A DNA stretch of 64,000 bases. It comes from Hesseltinella vesiculosa. Taxonomy: Eukaryota; Mucoromycota; Mucoromycetes; Mucorales; Cunninghamellaceae. How positions within the stretch are numbered: position 1 is the stretch's first letter; the number at the start of each line of letters is the position of its first letter. The notes below the pieces were generated by a model. It made no database searches, was not told where the DNA came from, and worked only from the letters and a program-made list of their open reading frames with translations. Where the stretch lies: the NCBI GenBank assembly GCA_002104935.1, contig MCGT01000021.1, forward strand, positions 62,001-126,000, written 5' to 3'. The translations under genes and the position numbers were made by a program. Below are positions 33,082 to 46,290 of this stretch, piece by piece.

Positions 33082-33237
33082 AGTGAGTGATTGGTGAATG
33101 GTATGGTTAGATGTTGTACTGTATAAAGTGTAATAGCAGCATCTGAGCCTATAAAATGAATATTGGCGTCACCATTTTTTCAATACCCGCAAACATCAAA
33201 AACAACAACAACTCTTTTGTCTTTTTTTGGAAAAAGT
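33082..33237. promoter_or_regulatory. Divergent region between the Crypton remnant and the INTS13-like gene
   Basis: 156 bp between the two divergent start codons. AT-rich with no recognised motif. It presumably drives the INTS13-like gene. Confidence 0.4.
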
Positions 33238-36233
33238 ATGAACAGCCCAACTGTGATTTTACTTGATGGCCATGAAAAATGCTTTCTTCAAACTGTCGAT
33301 CAAAGCATCGATTCTAATATTCCTAATCGTACGTCTTGGGTACTTGATACTAACTCGAAGGAATCATTGTGCCACGTTGCTAACTCCATTGTTTGCAGGC
33401 AGTCTGCCATCGTATCCTGTTTGGACGTCCATTGTTGACGGTGCACTGAATTATTGCCGTATACTCTGGCAATTATCCTCAAATGCATTAGTAAAGAAAC
33501 CCGACGAACGAGCTTATCATCAAATTAACGTAAGATTTTCCCCAGATCACGGTATTGCTTGCTGGTAACACGACGACACAAATAAATGACTGGAAGTCTT
33601 CAGACCAGCAGATAGACAAGGTAATAATAATTGAACTATAAAAGAAAAGTTATGCTAATGGATCCAGAAGCTTTCCCAAGGACTCGAAACCTTTAGAGCA
33701 CAGCCGTGGAACAATAATTGGTGTTTTTGGAATGCATGTGAAGACGCCATGAAGAAGTTTCAGAGTCAGCCTGGTAATCATGGACACTTGGTGTTGGTCA
33801 TGATGAGCAAAGGGCCTACTGATGTAGGCTATTGGTAAGTATGCATCACCATATTAGAGTTGTGCATTTTATTTAAATTTTGGTATGCTAGCTTTCAGCA
33901 TGATGTTGGTGCGGATCCCATGGATATTCGCTCCGTTCTTTATGCTGCATACAAACAGAATCATATCAAGATGAAGCAAGTTGCATGATCGGAACACGTA
34001 GCAATTACCTGTGTCCCATTCATCTTACGCGATTTGTATTTTATAGAGTGCATGTTGACGTGATTCGCATTTTACCGATGGCAGAAATGAAATCGCAGAT
34101 GATCGAAGAGGTAGATTTGGGAGGATATGCTCAAAAGGCTCAATTGACCACTTTTCGTTAAGATTTTACCTGGGCTGACGGTTATTTTACATACAATACC
34201 CAACCAACCAAATGCGGTGCAGAGCACAATGTCTCAATTGATAGTTAATCGATATTCTGTATCCCAAGCCCACATCAGGTTGAACAGCGTTGAACAGGTA
34301 TATCACGCTTATATATTTATACCTCGAGATGGATATCGTAAACTTCACATTGCTCTCTATCTTTGTAGGAGAGTCGAACCATGACCGTTCTGTATACTCC
34401 TACGGGGAAGCATCTGAATATGAAACAGGGACCTACGTCAAGGAATTTTAGGGCCGTAAAGTGTTCAGACAGAGATACATCGTTGGTCAGGTCGTATTCA
34501 TGTATACACGTTGCCACTACAGTGCGTTCTGGTAAGATTGCCGGCGACTCCACTGTTGCTCATTGCCCTACGTTTTCATCTTTGCTAGTTCCATCCAAGC
34601 GGAATTTCGACGCTGAGTTCTAGTAGCGCCACCAGTGAGTAACAACATTGCAAATGGGACTCTTTGGACATTTCTTACCCCACATTGCATTTTTTTTTGA
34701 TTAGGCAGTGCATGGTATTTGTACCCAGAGACGACTTATCCCGACGAAGATGAAATGGTATTATCTTTGGTCAAAGGTAGGTATTAATCAAATGCCCACG
34801 TATGTACCTGAGTTAGCTATACGCCTTACGTAGGGCATATATACCTGCATTGCATTAACAAGACAATGAAGACCAGCATACCTAATTTACTGATACAAAA
34901 CATCGTTAAGAAAGAAGAGATGCTAGCTTCGAGGGTACAAATCCTAATCACGGATGCAAAACGTCGGGTAAGTCTTCATTATTAAGGAGGAAAAGGGACC
35001 AGGTCTTGACATAGTTATAGGCATTCATCAGGACACTTGTTAAAGAAAATACGTACAAGCATGCTTTCTCTCTCTCTTCCGACGACAGGCTGGTGCCCAT
35101 CCTTGCTCACACTTATTCCCATGACACTTTCAAGGAGCAAGCGCAGTCTACGAAAAAATTAGCACAGTTGTCAAAATGGTATAGCTGTATCCGTGATGGA
35201 TTTGCTTACGATGGCCAAGGTCCCGAACTCGATCTTTCTCTCCTATCCAAAATACCATCCGATTCAAAATTACTTTCGATGCTGGAACCGTTACCTGTAG
35301 GCACTGGGGGATATAACGCTAAAGAGAAGGAAAGGAACTTATTTACTCTTATCAAAAGGGTCTACTGGATCAGCCGTTGTGTCGCTTACGTGACGCATTA
35401 GTTATGTCCCAGCTCAATCATTCCTTGGATTTCACAGCCTTGGTTGAGGTGGTAAATGTGTCAGAGTCCAAGACTGGTGGAACATTCAGACTTTTTTTCT
35501 TTCTACTTAGATATTCACGAAATGCGCAGAATTACGTTCTGGTCGAACAAAAACAAAATTTGCAAAAGATTGGGCACCGTAAGTAGAAGAAGAAAAATTT
35601 ACCTCGCATTAATTACAGCCTTTCTCCATTCATTTTTACAGTGAAGTAGGCACGAAGGTTATGGCCATGCTGTACTTTGTTTCTGTGAGGTTTAAAGAAG
35701 ACTCAGCCTATCATTACAGGGCAAGTAGCAGAGTGATGTGCCCAGTACCACTGACCAACAACCCCCTACCTTTCTTCATTCAGGTCTGTGACTACATTTG
35801 GCAGCTTCTGACCAGCCCCGTCCCTCTTGAAAGGTTATTACAGAGAGAATATGCTAACAACCAGCCAGATCAGCGACCAAACAATGCTACTGATGTCGCC
35901 TGGGACCAAACAAGGAAGTATGATGTCATGACTTACCGGGAGCGACAGGATATGATGCATTCAAACGTTGGCTTCAACCCCAACTTTCGTGGCCGGCGCC
36001 AAGCACCAGCCCTTGCCAAGGAAAACGCTGCGCCATCTGGCCGGGACCCAATGAGTGCCAAGCCATATCTCCAGCCTGTGAACCCTCCTTCGTGGGACGA
36101 GCTCAAGAAGAGCAAAGATTCCTCAAGGATGATTGGAAGACCTGGTAGCTTAATGCAAGTCTTTTGGTCTTCAAGAGACTCCGATGATCTAACAAGAAAT
36201 TTCGACGGCCAGAAACCAATGCTTGAAGAGTAG
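33238..36233 (+). CDS. INTS13: Asunder/INTS13-like protein (Integrator subunit 13 family)
   Basis: A multi-exon gene. Early exons close in phase: 33238-33328, 33399-33490, 33546-33620, 33668-33834, 33892-33975, 34047-34110, 34163-34297; then about 34369-34626, about 34706-34776, about 34834-34970, about 35025-35300, about 35364-35450, about 35511-35578, 35641-36233 (later borders approximate). Similarity to animal Asunder runs in order: DGALNYCRILWQLSSNAL (animal SSMEYCRIMYDIFP), TQINDWKSSDQQ, MTVLYTPTGKHL, GHIYLHCINKT, and a C-terminal SLMQVFWS motif where INTS13 binds the cleavage module (SLLSLWSNR). In animals it is part of the Integrator cleavage/enhancer module. Two introns appear to use GC-AG borders (33976 and about 35720). 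The assignment rests on remembered family features. Confidence 0.72.
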
Positions 36234-36382
36234 ATTACTGGCGGCTGGCGGCTTGGTTGATTCTTTTGTGATTTTTTGCCATTTGCGGAATTGCCCCGCC
36301 CTCGGTCAGATTTTTCGTCCCAAACAAATAAATAGACCCAGGAAAAAGTTCCCACACTTTTCTTCCTCTTCTTTGTTTGAGT

Positions 36383-38206
36383 ATGTTATTTAAATCGATT
36401 GTGTGCAGTGCCTTTGTGTTGACAGCGCTTGCCAAACCTGAGCTCCAATTCCAAAAAATCACAAATCAGTTGGAGAACTCGTGGCACGACTTCCAGGGAG
36501 TGCTGCGTAAAGGCGCCAACGAAATTGAACACGCTGCTGCAGAAACATATCTCACTGCTTTTCATCCGGCTTTTCCTGAATACGCTATCCGATACAAGCA
36601 ACCATCCTTGTGTGATCCTAGTGTCAATCAAGTAGGGCGATATATTTGATTTGATTTTGATGGAGCCTGAGACTAATCCCCTTGTTTTGTATCTGAAACA
36701 GATTAGCGGCTATTTGGATGTAGATGACAACAAGCATTTCTTTTTTTGGTTCTTCGAGTCTAGAAATAAGCCCAAAGAAGATCCTCTGACATTGTGGTTA
36801 AATGGTGGCCCTGGATGCAGTAGCTTGACAGGTAGAATTTCCTGTAAGAGAGAATTAAATATCTTTTACTGAAAGCTTTTTCTTGTTAGGCCTGTTTATG
36901 GAGCTTGGGTAACATGTTTTGAAAAAAAAAGATGCAACCCTTCTCACTCTGGATTTATTCCTTGATCAGGCCTTGCACCGTGAACAAGGCAGGAGACAAT
37001 ACAATTCTCAATCCCCAGTCTTGGAATTCAAACAGCAGCTTATTGTTCTTGGATCAACCATTGAACGTTGGTTATTCTTATGGAGATGGGGGCGCTACCA
37101 ACACTATTGATGCTGCAAAGCACGTCTACGCTTTCTTGCAGCTCTTCTTTAACGAATTCTCCCGTAAGGATGTGTGTAATAGATTGATGGGAAAAAATCA
37201 GAGGCATTTTTGACTGTAGCCTGCGTTAATAGAGTACGCGGATTTGGATTTCCATGTAAGCGGTGAATCCTATGCTGGTCACTACATCCCTCGTATTGGC
37301 ACCGAAATCAACAAAAACAACAAGGGTAAATTCCAAAATTTGCGCATGAGTCAATTCTCCGACACACTCAAGCCTATCAACCTGAAGAGCTTACTGATTG
37401 GCAATGGCCTGACGGACCCTTTGACCCAGTACAAGTATTATGCAAAGATGGCCTGTGAAAATCCTTATAAGCCCGTGCTGGACAAGGCAACCTGCCGCAA
37501 CATGGAAGCCCAGTTCCCTGCATGTGCCCGTTTGATTGAAAACTGCTACAAATCACAAAATGTGTTCGCTTGCTTGCCTGCTGCCATGAAATGTAATAAG
37601 GACCAGGTACAGCCCTACCAACAGACTGGCACTAATCCTTACGATGTACGAGACCCTTGCAAAAGTGGCGGCATGTGCTATGAAATCCTGGATAGTGTCC
37701 AAACCTATTTGAACCGAGATGATGTAAAAAAGGCCATTGGTGCTCGCGTTGAAAAGTATGAAAGCTGCAATATGCAAATCAACTTCCGCTTCAATTTGGC
37801 TGGAGATTGGATGCGTCCCTATGTCCGTGAAGTACCTCCTTTATTGGAAGATGGTATTCGCATTTTGATTTATGCTGGTAAGGAAAAATGTATTAATTTG
37901 ACGTGTATGTCATGCTAATGCCTCCGTCGCGATGGCGATATAGGTGATGCCGATTTCGTTTGCAACTACATGGGCAATAAGGCTTGGACTTTGGAGTTAC
38001 CATGGTCTAGAAAGGACGAGTTCCGGGGATTGAAAGATATCGACTGGGTCAACGACGACGGCCAAAAGATTGGAGAGGTACGGTCGACCAAGGATGGTTT
38101 ATTCTCATTCCTTCGTGTCAATGGAGCTGGTCATATGGTTCCATATGACCAACCTGAAGCAGCTTTACAAATGCTGAATCAATGGTTGTCCAATGCCCTC
38201 CATTGA
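36383..38206 (+). CDS. PRC1: Vacuolar serine carboxypeptidase (carboxypeptidase Y, family S10)
   Basis: Six exons close to 499 residues: 36383-36631, 36702-36831, 36890-36908, 36970-37163, 37233-37877, 37944-38206. A signal peptide ([17 protein letters not shown]) and a propeptide of about 60 residues precede the mature enzyme. The catalytic set is complete: [11 protein letters not shown] oxyanion region, [10 protein letters not shown] (Ser), [12 protein letters not shown] (Asp), [16 protein letters not shown] (His). The mature region starts near [16 protein letters not shown]. The enzyme removes C-terminal residues from peptides in the vacuole. Exon 3 is only 19 nt, a microexon that restores LFMELG between GCSSLTG and PCTVN. 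No defect is seen. Confidence 0.96.
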
Positions 38207-38298
38207 GGTGAATAAATCAACACACGTATCCCTTGTCCTTTATTTTGTTTGGGCCTGTTCATGGCTAAATTTTCGAGGACAAGATCAGTGACTTGCCC

Positions 38299-39582
38299 TC
38301 AATTCAAAGCACCAGAATGCATTATCCCAAGGGCAATAAATGTGCCTGACACGACAAGGGATGTTGTAAGCAAGGCAACGTCCATGACAATACTTGAGTT
38401 AGACCATAATATGCGGGAAGTATCCGGTTCCACAATACAGTAATATGCATACATTGGAAACGAGACAGCGTAGATAAACTGGAAGATAACCCACCTTTTT
38501 AAGAGAAAAAATGTGTTGGTACTGTACAAAACAACTTGGTCAATGCAGTAGTGCATTTACATGGTAAAATCGTTCTGAAATGTCACCAAGGAGTTACCGC
38601 AGGAATGCAAAAAAGCCGCAATTGCAATGACCCCTAGGTGAAAATGGACAGGAGGCCGCATGACCAAAACTTTGCCGTCATTGTACTCTGGTGCCGGTAT
38701 ACTAATTTTAGTACGCTGATCATGCTGTTTGTTGCATGAATACAGGCGGTACAGGTAGAAAAAGAGTGCCCAGTCGGTGGCCAAGCCCTGGAATTTGAAA
38801 AACAACGCATCCAATGGCCAAGGCAGAGCCACTACGACCATCATAGTCGAAATAATATAAATAAAGCAGCCTGGTACAAAATAAAAGTAACTTTTTAAAT
38901 GTGGGTGAGCTTGCGAAGAATCTGGTTTTGCTCTTGGATCAACTTACGGGATCATTTTGCGTTGTACAAGCAAGACAAAGAGGAGTGCAATCTCCAATAA
39001 GTTATGGAAAACCCCAAAGGAAGCCCAGACTTTGCCAGCGTTCATTAACAAAAATGAAAAACTGGCAAAAAAGGTAGCCACCAAGTAGCCCAGCACACAG
39101 TAGTTAAACAATGGATAAACATTTCTTACACCTTGACTGTGGTGCTTCCAAGTGAACCAGATCGCGGGTGGTAGTGACACTCCCATAGCAAGTACTGAAA
39201 ATAACGTGGTGGCATTGAAAGTATCGGCATGGTACCCTGAAAAAAAAGGCATTGATCCTTGGTTTTCACATATCCTGCTTATCTGGCACTAACCTTCAAT
39301 GGGTATGATCCAGGTGGGTAGGCCAAAAAGCTGACTTGTCCAGCGTTCTGGGGCATTCGGCACCTCGAAGAGCCATTCTTCTCCTGCAACTCGACATATG
39401 AAATTAATGATCACTAAATGAATTAATCGCTTAAACATGGTTTCCAAAAGTCGAAAGAAACCCCATAAATGAAAGAATATGGAGTCAAGGTTTGAAAAGA
39501 GTTGATTCGGCTTCATCTCGGTCGATGCTACACTGACTACACTAGATAAACACAATGTTGCCATCAGTAATTGTAGCCACAT
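38299..39582 (-). CDS. Seven-transmembrane protein with signal peptide, family unrecognised
   Basis: Minus-strand exons: 39582-39294 (perhaps with a 75-nt in-frame intron giving HLWGEEWLFEVPN), 39236-38948, 38870-38561, 38494-38299. A signal peptide (MWLQLLMATLCLSSVVSVAS) and a luminal/extracellular stretch (EEWLFEVPNAPERWTSQLFG) are followed by seven hydrophobic spans, for example TTLFSVLAMGVSLPPAIWF, NYCVLGYLVATFFASFSFLL, IAIAAFLHSCGNSL and IVMDVALLTTSLVVSGTFIA. The topology is receptor-like, but I do not recognise the family. The exon 2/exon 3 junction is off by one base with the only visible GT and AG sites (38947, 38871), so a sequence error, a non-canonical site or a decayed gene must be considered. 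Confidence 0.65.
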
Positions 39583-39654
39583 TGTTCGAAGGCTGGGGTC
39601 CTATGTATGCCAAGTTCAGTTTTTACTTTATTAATTTATTGACCCTATGCTGAC

Positions 39655-41944
<2,290 letters not shown>

Positions 41945-42100
41945 GATACGAAATGAACAGCTGAAAAAAGGGAAAAGAGGAGAAGGAAACTTTTTTTTTA
42001 AAAAGACTGTGCAACATTCAGCTTCCGCACAGTGGTTTCAATTCCTGGCGCAAGAACAAAAAATCCTGCTGTAGCGACACTTTTCCTCTTCAAAAACAAC

Positions 42101-43687
42101 ATGCTCTTCTGCTGTCGACGTTGGATTTCATCTTCAACTGTTCGCAATGCCAAGAAAGCTAAGAAAGCTAAGAGAGCCCAAGGTGGAACACCTTCCGATC
42201 CTGTTTTGCTTGGCCGTCCTTCAAACAATTTGAAAATGGGGATTGTGGGGCTTCCTAATATTGGCAAATCTTCTCTCTTCAATGCTATTACCAACAGCAA
42301 TGTTCCGGCTGAAAATTATCCATTTTGTACCATAGGTATTTGCTTCCAGCCTTCGTCATGGCGGTTTATACCTTCTTTTGCTTGTTAGATCCATCTGAAG
42401 CGATCGTTCAAGTGCCTGATCAACGATTTGAGTGGCTCTGCGATCTCTACAATCCCAAGAAAATCTCGCCTGCCATTGTAAGTGCTGAATGACGAAGAAA
42501 AAGCAATTAGAGACATCTAGACTCACGCGTTCTACTTTTAAAGCTGGCTGTCATGGACATCGCAGGTACAGTTGATTAAACTTTTTTTTTTAAAAAAAAA
42601 GTTTAATGGTGATTGGCCGGATTTGTTAGGGCTAGTACGGGGCGCGTCCAAAGGGGAAGGTCTGGGCAATGCATTTTTAAGCAATGTAGCATCTGTCGAT
42701 GGTCTTTACCATGTCGTGCGCTGTTTTAAGAACGAGGATATTACTCACGTCGAAAACAATGTCGACCCTGTGCGTGACCTCGAAATTATCCAAGATGAAC
42801 TACAAATCAAGGACGAAGAAGCTGTGGAAAGAGAGCTAAACTTGCTGGTGCGCGCTTCCAAGAACAAGTCAACTGCTTTGGAAGTCAAGGAGAAGTTAAA
42901 AACAGTGGAACAGGTGGGTGTTTTTTTGGCGAATGGCAAGAATATTCGCAATGGAGATTGGTCGCACGAGCAGGTGAATGTCATCAATGGACTGCATTTG
43001 CTGACCGCAAAACCCATGGTATATGTCTGCAATACCAGCCAGGAAGAGTATTTGGAAGGTACCAAGGGCCACCATGTGGCAGAAGTCGAAGCGTGGGTCA
43101 AGGAAAACAATACTGGCGACTTTGTCTTGCCGTTGTCTGTAGCTTTTGAATTGAGAGTAACGCCAAAGAAAAAAGCAGCATTTGATATTGATGGATTCTT
43201 CATCATGACATACAGGCTGCCAATGGTGATGGCGAAGTAGAAAAAAAAACCATGGTGCCTGAATTGATCCTGGCCGGATACCAAGCATTGAGATTACAAC
43301 AGTTCTTTACTTGTGGCCCGGAAGAAGTTCGTGCATGGACAATTCGCCAATTATCAAAAGCACCCCAAGCTGCTGGTGTCATTCAGTAAGCCGAATATTG
43401 CTTATCAGTTATCGTTCACTTCTCACCTTGATTTGTACACCTCAGTACTGATTTTGAACGCGGCTTTATATCTGCCGACATTATGAGATTCACGGACTTG
43501 CAATCTCTTGGAACGGAAACCATGGTCAAGAATGCAGGCAAATGTATCCAAAAAGGGAAGGACTACATCATGCAGGACGGTGATATTGCACATTTTAAGG
43601 TAACAATTGAAGTAAAAAGGCAAAGGATATCACACAAATTCACTTTTTTTTTGTTAGTTTAACGGTATTGATGAAAACAGCGGGTGA
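42101..43687 (+). CDS. YchF/OLA1-type P-loop ATPase with a presequence (likely mitochondrial)
   Basis: Seven exons close to 408 residues: 42101-42335, 42389-42477, 42544-42565, 42630-43156, 43216-43385, 43446-43599, 43658-43687. The N-terminal 45 residues are basic and Ser/Arg-rich ([20 protein letters not shown]), absent from cytosolic OLA1, and suggest mitochondrial import. The G domain has [38 protein letters not shown] and YVCNTSQEE, where the NKxD-like motif is NxxE as typical of YchF ATPases. The TGS-type end has [20 protein letters not shown] and GDIAHFKFN. OLA1/YchF bind ribosomes and prefer ATP. A 22-nt exon encodes LAVMDIA. Confidence 0.92.
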
Positions 43688-44217
43688 ACATGTTAACACG
43701 CTGACCTTTTTTTTTATTTTCAAATATGTATGATATTTACCGGTAGTAACAAGCAAGAAAAAGTAGCCAGAAAGCTATTAATAAAAACGAAAAAAAATTA
43801 CCGGATTTCCGTCTGGGAATCAGGTTTTTAGTTGAGCCGTGAATATTATTTTTTAGCAGGCAAAGCATTCGGGCGAACCGTTAAATTATTTTCTAGTGCG
43901 CGAGAAAGTTTAATCAAGTGCACACAAAACCATTTTTGCCACTTTCAAAGGACCTATATTTTTGAGCTACTTTTGTCAAGCCAAGCTGAGGAGAGTGACA
44001 TTGAAACAGGCACGACATCAAAAGAAGATATTACCAGCACTGGAGCCGTTTGTAGAGGGTGACATTGACTTGGTTTACTATTTAATATCGAGGTTTAAGT
44101 GACCAGCATTGTGCGGGAATTGAATTTGACCACCAGTTTCTACATTTTCATTTTGAAAAAAAAAAAAAAAGATGCTCCTCAGCACTTTTGAGTGATCTAC
44201 CTGTGATTTTGTTAGGG

Positions 44218-44412
44218 GGCGCAATGCATAAATGATGATGGTGCTGAAAACTCAAGTCGATTGGTGAAGGTCGCCCAGCCAACTTTCGATCAGTATTATT
44301 TTGACACCTCCAATTCACCAGCTTAAAAAAACGAAAAATCGGCCATATTCGCTAGGTGACTCTCAGGCCATTCGATAAAAAATCACAGTGCAAAATTGCT
44401 CTAAATTAATTC
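44218..44412 (+). repeat. Dispersed repeat family C, copy 1
   Basis: About 195 bp beginning GATGATGGTGCTGAAAA and GTCGCCCAGCCAACTTT, ending TCACAGTGCAAAATTGCTC. It matches the reverse complement of about 61545-61765 along nearly its full length with scattered substitutions; a shorter relative is at about 50428-50545. Confidence 0.78.
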
Positions 44413-44479
44413 TTGTAGCGAAAAGGGGGTTTATTTTTTATTTGCTTATTGTTATGGGCTAGTTACGCAATCCAAATGT

Positions 44480-44965
44480 CCAAAGCCCAGCCTTTTCCAA
44501 AGCAATCCAAATGTCAAAAATCCAACAGTTCCGGTGCTCTCCAACCTGCCCAAAAAAATCCCAAAGTCCAAATTCCAGCAGCTCCAGTGCTCTCCAACCT
44601 TTCCAAAATCCAGCAGCTCCAGTGCTCTCCAACCTATCCAAGATCCAACTGCTCCGTTGCTCTCCAACCTATCCAAAATCCAGTTGCTCCAGTGCTCTCC
44701 AACCTGTCCAAAATCCAGCTGCTCCAGTGCTCTCCAATCTATCCAAAATCCAACAGCTCCCCAACCTATCCAATATCCAGCTGCTCCAGTGTGCTCCCAA
44801 TTCAAAAACGGCAAATTTTGGCGTAATGTCGCCACAATGCCACGCATCGTCATCCAAAATCCAGTTGCTCCAATATCCAACAGCTCCAGTGCTCTCCAAC
44901 CTTTCCAAAATCCAGCTACTCCAGTGTGCTCCAACCTGGCCAAATTCCAACAGCTCCCTTTCTAT
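44480..44965. repeat. 35-bp minisatellite, about a dozen units, open in all reading frames
   Basis: The unit is close to CAACCTATCCAAAATCCAGC followed by TGCTCCAGTGCTCTC (35 bp), with point variants and a break near 44795-44865. Because 35 is not a multiple of three, each frame cycles through the other two; units largely lack stops on both strands, producing long overlapping ORFs that encode the same 35-residue super-repeat. These ORFs are judged to be by-products. Confidence 0.85.
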
Positions 44966-45171
44966 ATTATATCTATCTGGCTTGCGTGCAGTAGATTTAA
45001 CTTCCGCATGCACTTGATTCTACTTTCGCGCGCAATTGAAAATATTTTAGCGGTTCGCCCAATTGGTTTGCCTGCTAAAAAAATTCATTCACGGCTCATC
45101 GAAAAACCTGATTCCCGCCAAATGATGGCGGAAATCCGGTAAATCCTCTTTTATTTTTTTTTTTGATTTGA

Positions 45172-46117
45172 TTTGATGTCGCATGTCTGATATTGAGTTG
45201 CCGCCCCGGAGTTATAACTTTCTGGGTAAGTTTAGTATGACTGGATTAGGTCAGTGGCGGGAACACCTACATTTTCAATGACCCTTTTTTCTCAGGCGGA
45301 TTCGCGTTTTCCTTTTTTTTTCTTCTCACTCAATCTTGCTTGACATGACAATTGAAGTACATCGATTTAAACAGAAGGGACTGAGGGAGAGAAGAGAAAG
45401 AGAAATCGAACAAGAAGGTGAAGAAAGAGGTATGGCCTACACAGACATAAGAAACAAAATGACTCATGTTTACTGAAAAAAGGTGCCAAGCGGCAGCGAA
45501 CTGGCCGTTCAGCAAGCACATCCAAAAGAAAGCAAGGACTGGATGAAATAATGGATAAACAGGCTGCTCGAGCTGCATTCCAAGCAAGTTTACCAAAATA
45601 CGGTGCTCCCCGTCCATGCACAACTTGTCTGAACGAAGCTTTTAAACTCGAAAAGCAAGGCGACCTTGACGCAGCAGAAATACGACGTGCCGCTGCCAAG
45701 ACCCATTCAAAGTCGCCGAGCTCAAAATGTCCATCTTATAAGCCTCGGAAACGGGTGTTGACAAAACGAAAGCTTGGCGGCACCACCCGCCAATACACCA
45801 TGAAACATGGCTTAGATACGCTGATCCGACGTCCCACCGATGACGTTGACCCCACCTCGGCACCCCCTTCAGCCTTGGTCAACGCCGTGGCTACACTTGC
45901 AAGACACAATCGGGATATCACAATCATGTCACACCTGTTCATTCGACACTATGTGACAACCATCCTGAATCGACCAAGCCTTGTGATTCCACCAGCCATG
46001 TTTACCCAAATTTTCTTCACGTCTGTCTTCCAGCTGCTTATGGGGAATCAAATCACGAACAAGAAGGTTATGTCAGAGGAATTCCGAAAAGACATTGTAA
46101 CGGCTTTTGCAACATAG
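45172..46117 (+). CDS. Unidentified gene in a two-copy element-like unit
   Basis: A proposed main part starts at ATG 45352 (MTIEVHRFKQKGLRERRERE), splices a 53-nt intron (45430-45482, GTATGG to AAAAAAG) and continues to the stop at 46115-46117, about 237 residues: a basic N-terminus (GAKRQRTGRSASTSKRKQG), a CxxC region (RPCTTCLNEAFKLEKQGDLD), a conserved-looking KRKLGGTTRQYTMKHGLDTL and a helical C-terminus. An upstream short exon (ATG 45184, MSDIELPPRSYNFL, followed by a GGTAAG donor) may belong to it. The 5' part and the GG(T)TRQY block recur, decayed, at 46291-46655, which suggests an element-borne gene. I do not recognise the family. Confidence 0.5.
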
Positions 46118-46290
46118 GAGAGTAAGTAGGAAGATGCACACATTTATACCCTCGATACTCAATACTTATTTATGTTTTCATGCGTGTGGATCGGTACATT
46201 ATCCATGACTATATAGTGACCTCTCATATGTGGATGCTTGTCCATTTCATCAAGAGTCATTATTAAGAAACTGATACAGTGATTTCATTT

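Larger units (their letters stand above)
43799..45143. mobile_element. Non-autonomous element (family B) with long terminal inverted repeats around a minisatellite
   Basis: The left end (about 43799-43925) and right end (about 45005-45143, reverse complement) share ACCGGATTTCCG, GGGAATCAGGTTTTT, TGAGCCGTGAAT, TTTTTTAGCAGGCAAA and TTCAATTGCGCG/TTCTAGTGCGCG, then ATCAAGTGCA: about 125 bp of imperfect inverted repeat. The 1.35-kb interior has no transposase. It contains a family C repeat copy (44218-44412) and a 35-bp minisatellite (about 44480-44965). A solo end of the same family lies at 20449-20580. The superfamily is not recognised. Confidence 0.82.

Noticed and set aside
33530..33545. Apparent 16-nt intron (GTAAGATTTTCCCCAG) in the INTS13-like gene
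   Set aside because: A donor at 33491 gives a normal 55-nt intron in phase 0 and aligns with Asunder without a gap.
44480..44965. Regular repeats resembling a CRISPR array
   Set aside because: Units are contiguous with no unique spacers, and the genome is clearly eukaryotic.
44449..45142. Long overlapping ORFs on both strands rich in Pro/Ser/Leu or Trp/Gly/Glu
   Set aside because: They follow from a 35-bp minisatellite unit that lacks stops; the same peptide cycles through all frames, so they are not independent genes.
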